A stretch of 64,000 nt of DNA from Argentina anserina (taxonomy: Eukaryota > Streptophyta > Magnoliopsida > Rosales > Rosaceae): the NCBI RefSeq assembly GCF_933775445.1, contig NC_065877.1:32426001-32490000 (forward strand), written 5' to 3'. The position numbers were made by a program, and so were the translations under genes. Positions 62,612 through 64,000 of this stretch are shown in pieces. Numbering within the stretch: position 1 is the stretch's first letter; every line of letters begins with the position of its first letter. The notes under the pieces are model-generated. The model searched no databases and had not been told where the DNA came from. It worked only from the letters and a program-made list of their open reading frames with translations.

Positions 62612-64000
62612 TGTAATAACCCTATTTTTCAAACAATATTTTGGTTTGATATAATTCTATAAAGTTGTGAAACTTAATTAGAATGAATGTGATCGGTTGC
62701 GACGTTGTGAAACGAGAAACGGAAACGTTCTCGGAACGTTTAATTAGAAAAACGTTACGTTTCCGCAACGTATATATCGACTTTTATTCCGTCGCTCGGT
62801 TGCGAAAACTTCCTTCACGAAAGTTGTAGAGCTCGTCGATACGAGTGCGTGGACATGTGACACGTTCGAATCGGACGTCGGAGGTGAAAGTTATTAACGT
62901 CGGAAGTTAGTTTCCAATTTTGAAAACGAGTATAAAAGGGGTATTTTTGTGATTAGGGTTTCCATTTCATGAAACCCTTCTCTCTCTCTTCTCTCCGCCT
63001 CCCTCTCTTCTTTCTCTCTTCTCTCTCTTCCTCCCCGAACTCTCTCCCTCTTTCTCTCGGCCTCACCACCAATCTCCCTTCACAAGGAGACGTGGCCCTC
63101 ACCGCCGGCCTAGGAGGCGTCGCACCATCACCCACAGGTGACCCCGAGGTCGACTCGCCCTCTCACGCCACGCCGGAGCTCCACCAACGACGTCAACCTC
63201 TGCGTTTTCTGCTCCGCCGTACCCGAGCCATCTCCGGTGGTTTTTAAGCTCGATTGAGGTGAGGGTTAGCTTAATTAGGTTATTGTGATGCTTGGTTGTG
63301 ATTTTTGTGGTTGTATGTTTCGTGTTGGAGGAGATCGGAGGAGGAGGGTTTGGGGGGGAGATGCCGCCGCCTTAGGCGGCACGTGTGGACGTGTGGGGGT
63401 GGCTAGGCACGGCGTGAGGCCGTGGGAAGGAAGAGGGAAGGGAAACGGAGGTTTTGGGGACGGCGGTGTCGTGACACGCGCGGCCTGCCGGCGGGTGGCG
63501 CGTGTACCCCACGCGTTGCCACGTGCGGCGGCGTGAACAGTGATTCCGAGAAGGGTAATTTTGTAATTTATTTTTACGTACGGTAAATGTAAAAAGGTGA
63601 ATTACATACGGTAAATGTAAATTTAAATTACTTTTACTAAAGGTAAAAAGTAATTTTGGAAGGGTAATACGGTAATTATTATTTACTGAGACAGTACGTA
63701 TATTTGAATAGTATTTATACGTATAGAAATACGTAAACAATATGTATTCGTACAACGATACGTATTGGATATGTATTTGTACATTAATACATAAATTATA
63801 AATACAGAATAGTAACCGTGAATAGTAACACTGAATAGTGACAGTGAACAGTAAATTCGTAAAACCGAAAATTGCTAAACAGTAACCGATTATTACTGTT
63901 TCGGCATTTAAAGGTTTACGAAACGTTTTTAAATTCTTTTCTTATCTTTTCAAGGTGATCGATAAATCAAGGAAATGAATTATCTTCGGAAATTGTGGAA
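62612..64000 (+). mobile_element. LTR-like repeat in unit B, cut by window end
   Basis: It starts TGTAATAACCC at the same relative place as 54611 and matches that copy throughout, including TATAAAAG at 62931-62938 and the GC-rich core. It arose by duplication of the host segment, not by a new insertion. Confidence 0.85.

Larger units (their letters stand above)
59538..64000. repeat. Tandem segmental duplication, unit B (cut by window end)
   Basis: The second copy of 51537 onward, followed base for base to the window end with an offset of 8001. Its right end is not visible, so further units may follow. Confidence 0.93.

Overview
The window is nuclear DNA from a flowering plant, almost certainly a eudicot. 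The evidence is split genes with plant-type introns, plant-only families (GRAS, NPH3, TPS-b terpene synthases, DUF1218), an intron-bearing tRNA-Tyr, and plant hAT, Mutator-like, Ty1/copia and LTR-type repeats. Gene content and sequence style would fit Rosaceae, but that is inference and the species cannot be fixed from the window.

Positions 1-38,500 are a gene-bearing arm. After a partial hAT-like repeat (1-875) come, on the minus strand, a four-membrane-segment DUF1218 protein (1635-3374, with a long-TIR transposon in its second intron), a single-exon atypical bHLH protein (5723-6682), and a very large 19-exon gene for the H3K4 methyltransferase ATXR3/SDG2 (7635-18771; the exons I derived sum to exactly 2477 codons). 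A repeat-rich stretch (18.8-24.2 kb) holds a short poly(A)-tailed retroelement and a complete 2.5-kb hAT-type element. Then follow a small unknown protein (24948-25265, minus), SCARECROW-LIKE 32 (28971-30317, plus), tRNA-Tyr(GTA) (31523-31610, minus) and a BTB/NPH3 protein (33461-35987, plus).

Positions 38,589-43,983 are one decayed Ty1/copia retrotransposon on the minus strand, with both LTRs, primer-binding site, polypurine tract and a 5-bp target duplication. It landed at the 3' end of a terpene synthase pseudogene fragment (43993-44370).

Positions 44.4-64 kb are a terpene synthase cluster broken up by copies of one LTR-like repeat of about 2.8 kb. The central structure is a direct tandem duplication with a period of 8001 bp (51537-59537 and 59538-window end). 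Each unit starts with an apparently intact seven-exon TPS-b gene of 575 codons (51814-54262 and 59815-62263, minus) that differs at only two residues between units, followed by a copy of the LTR-like repeat. A truncated third synthase (57653-59061) separates the two intact genes. Upstream, a younger LTR-like copy (48570-51394) is nested inside an older one with a perfect 5-bp target duplication.

The single-copy genes are unrelated regulators with no evident shared pathway. The TPS cluster is the only functional grouping. I see no clear evidence of a wholly new biological system; the most noteworthy items are the recent TPS duplication and the layered transposon structures. Exon boundaries were derived by eye from GT/AG sites, frame continuity and remembered family sequences, without transcripts or database searches.
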